DNA from: Labrenzia sp. R4_2
Lineage (GTDB): Bacteria > Pseudomonadota > Alphaproteobacteria > Rhizobiales > Stappiaceae
DNA: 64,000 bases
Direction: 5' to 3'
Assembly (NCBI RefSeq): GCF_017743865.1
Contig: NZ_JAGHRJ010000002.1
Location: 62,001 to 126,000 of the forward strand
Every line of letters starts with the position of its first letter. Position 1 is the first letter of the stretch. The translations under genes were made by a program, and so were the position numbers. Below the pieces are notes generated by a model. It had not been told where the DNA came from. It searched no databases and saw nothing but the letters and a program-made list of their open reading frames with translations. Shown piece after piece: positions 63,300 through 64,000 of the stretch.

Positions 63300-64000
63300 A
63301 TGAGCGGAAAAGACGATCTTTTTGCAGGCAATGCAGCTGTTTCCAATCCAGTTGGGTCGGAACCGGCACCAGCACCCAAGCCTTCACCGACGCCTGTTGC
63401 GGATCTCTCTGAGGCACGAAAGAAGTCACAAGCTGCCGCTGAAAACAGCGATTATTCAGCTGCTGATATTGAAGTCCTGGAAGGACTGGAGCCTGTTCGC
63501 AGACGCCCTGGTATGTACATCGGCGGCACGGACGAAAAGGCCCTCCACCACCTTTTTGCTGAAGTCATCGACAACTCCATGGACGAAGCCGTTGCGGGAC
63601 ACGCAACCTGGATTGATGTCTCCCTTGGTGCGGATGGCTACCTGAACATCACGGACAACGGCCGCGGCATCCCGGTCGATCCGCATCCGAAGTTCAAGGA
63701 CAAGTCGGCTCTGGAAGTCATCATGACGACCCTGCATGCCGGCGGTAAATTCGACAGCAAAGTCTATGAAACGTCCGGTGGTTTGCACGGCGTTGGCGTG
63801 TCCGTCGTTAATGCCCTGTCGGACGAACTGGTTGTTGAAGTGGCCCGAAGCCGCAAGCTCTATCGTCAGATCTTTCGTCGCGGTCACCCGCAAGGACCGC
63901 TGGAGCATATTGGCGATACTCAAAACCGCCGCGGAACGATGGTCCGATTCAAGCCGGACGAGACGATTTTCGGAAAGGGTGCGAAATTCCAGCCGGCGCG
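63300..64000 (+). CDS. parE: DNA topoisomerase IV subunit B (partial, N-terminal part)
   Basis: ParE is the ATPase subunit of topoisomerase IV, which decatenates chromosomes. The frame runs from the ATG at 63300 to the window edge (233 codons). After a low-complexity lead of about 50 residues, the GHKL ATPase begins IEVLEGLEPVRRRPGMYIGG with TDEKALHHLFAEVIDNSMDE, a ParE-type sequence rather than GyrB (which has DTDDGSGLHH). ITDNGRGIPVDPHP and SGGLHGVGVSVVNALSDELV follow. It is divergent from exoR. The rest lies outside the window. Confidence 0.95.
   Translation, partial: MSGKDDLFAGNAAVSNPVGSEPAPAPKPSPTPVADLSEARKKSQAAAENSDYSAADIEVLEGLEPVRRRPGMYIGGTDEKALHHLFAEVIDNSMDEAVAGHATWIDVSLGADGYLNITDNGRGIPVDPHPKFKDKSALEVIMTTLHAGGKFDSKVYETSGGLHGVGVSVVNALSDELVVEVARSRKLYRQIFRRGHPQGPLEHIGDTQNRRGTMVRFKPDETIFGKGAKFQPA

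Overview
The window looks like chromosomal DNA of an alphaproteobacterium of the order Hyphomicrobiales (Rhizobiales), most likely a marine Stappiaceae (Roseibium/Labrenzia-like) strain. That assignment is inference. It rests on a Rem/FtcR-type flagellar regulator, an ExoR-type periplasmic Sel1-repeat protein, alphaproteobacterial versions of the flagellar switch genes, and the long block nagZ-scpA-scpB-tatABC-serS-surE-pcm-nlpD, an order known from this group. I saw no insertion sequences, prophage genes, CRISPR arrays or rRNA genes. Most of the window is conserved housekeeping sequence, with a few accessory or poorly described pockets.

Layout. 1-6.3 kb: the end of a DUF502 membrane protein gene, a DUF454 (YbaN) gene, the UDP-GlcNAc pair glmU/glmS with a coupled GNAT acetyltransferase, and a SPOR-like membrane protein. 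6.3-15 kb: ccdA, an orphan TAXI-type solute-binding protein, a small unknown gene, tRNA-Lys(TTT), a two-gene RND efflux operon, and a tandem set of three paralogous mini-lipoproteins. 15-24.7 kb: a VOC protein, pyrG, secG, tpiA, then the forward operon ppiD-trpD-trpC-moaC-moeA. 24.8-28.6 kb: a sensor kinase paired with a REC-DUF3369-GGDEF(degenerate)-EAL response regulator. 28.6-39.6 kb: a flagellar region. It holds ftcR and two transcription units that diverge from 33.95-34.11 kb, one with a DUF1217 gene, flgF, an unknown gene and fliI, the other with motA, fliM, a coiled-coil gene, fliN, fliG, flhB and an unknown gene.

39.8-51 kb: a long reverse-strand block (nagZ, scpA, scpB, an ABC ATPase, tatA, tatB, tatC, serS, surE, pcm, two unknown secreted proteins, nlpD). 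51-54 kb: an esterase, an EamA transporter and a LysR regulator lie between nagZ and the large SPOR gene and look like a local insertion. 54-62.7 kb: SPOR protein, argS, dgt, erpA, xthA, a small cysteine-rich exported protein and exoR. The window ends inside parE.

How the genes fit together. Several products act at the cell envelope: GlmS/GlmU make the peptidoglycan and LPS precursor, NagZ recycles muropeptides, NlpD and the two SPOR proteins bind or regulate peptidoglycan at division sites, Tat exports folded proteins, and SecG/PpiD serve Sec export. The flagellar block, its regulator FtcR, the c-di-GMP phosphodiesterase-type response regulator and ExoR together concern the motility/biofilm decision. 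The least-described items are the triplicated mini-lipoproteins, three unknown flagellar-operon proteins, the two secreted proteins between nlpD and pcm, and several dyad or repeat sites in divergent promoters. Nothing in the window amounts to a clear new defence or mobile system.
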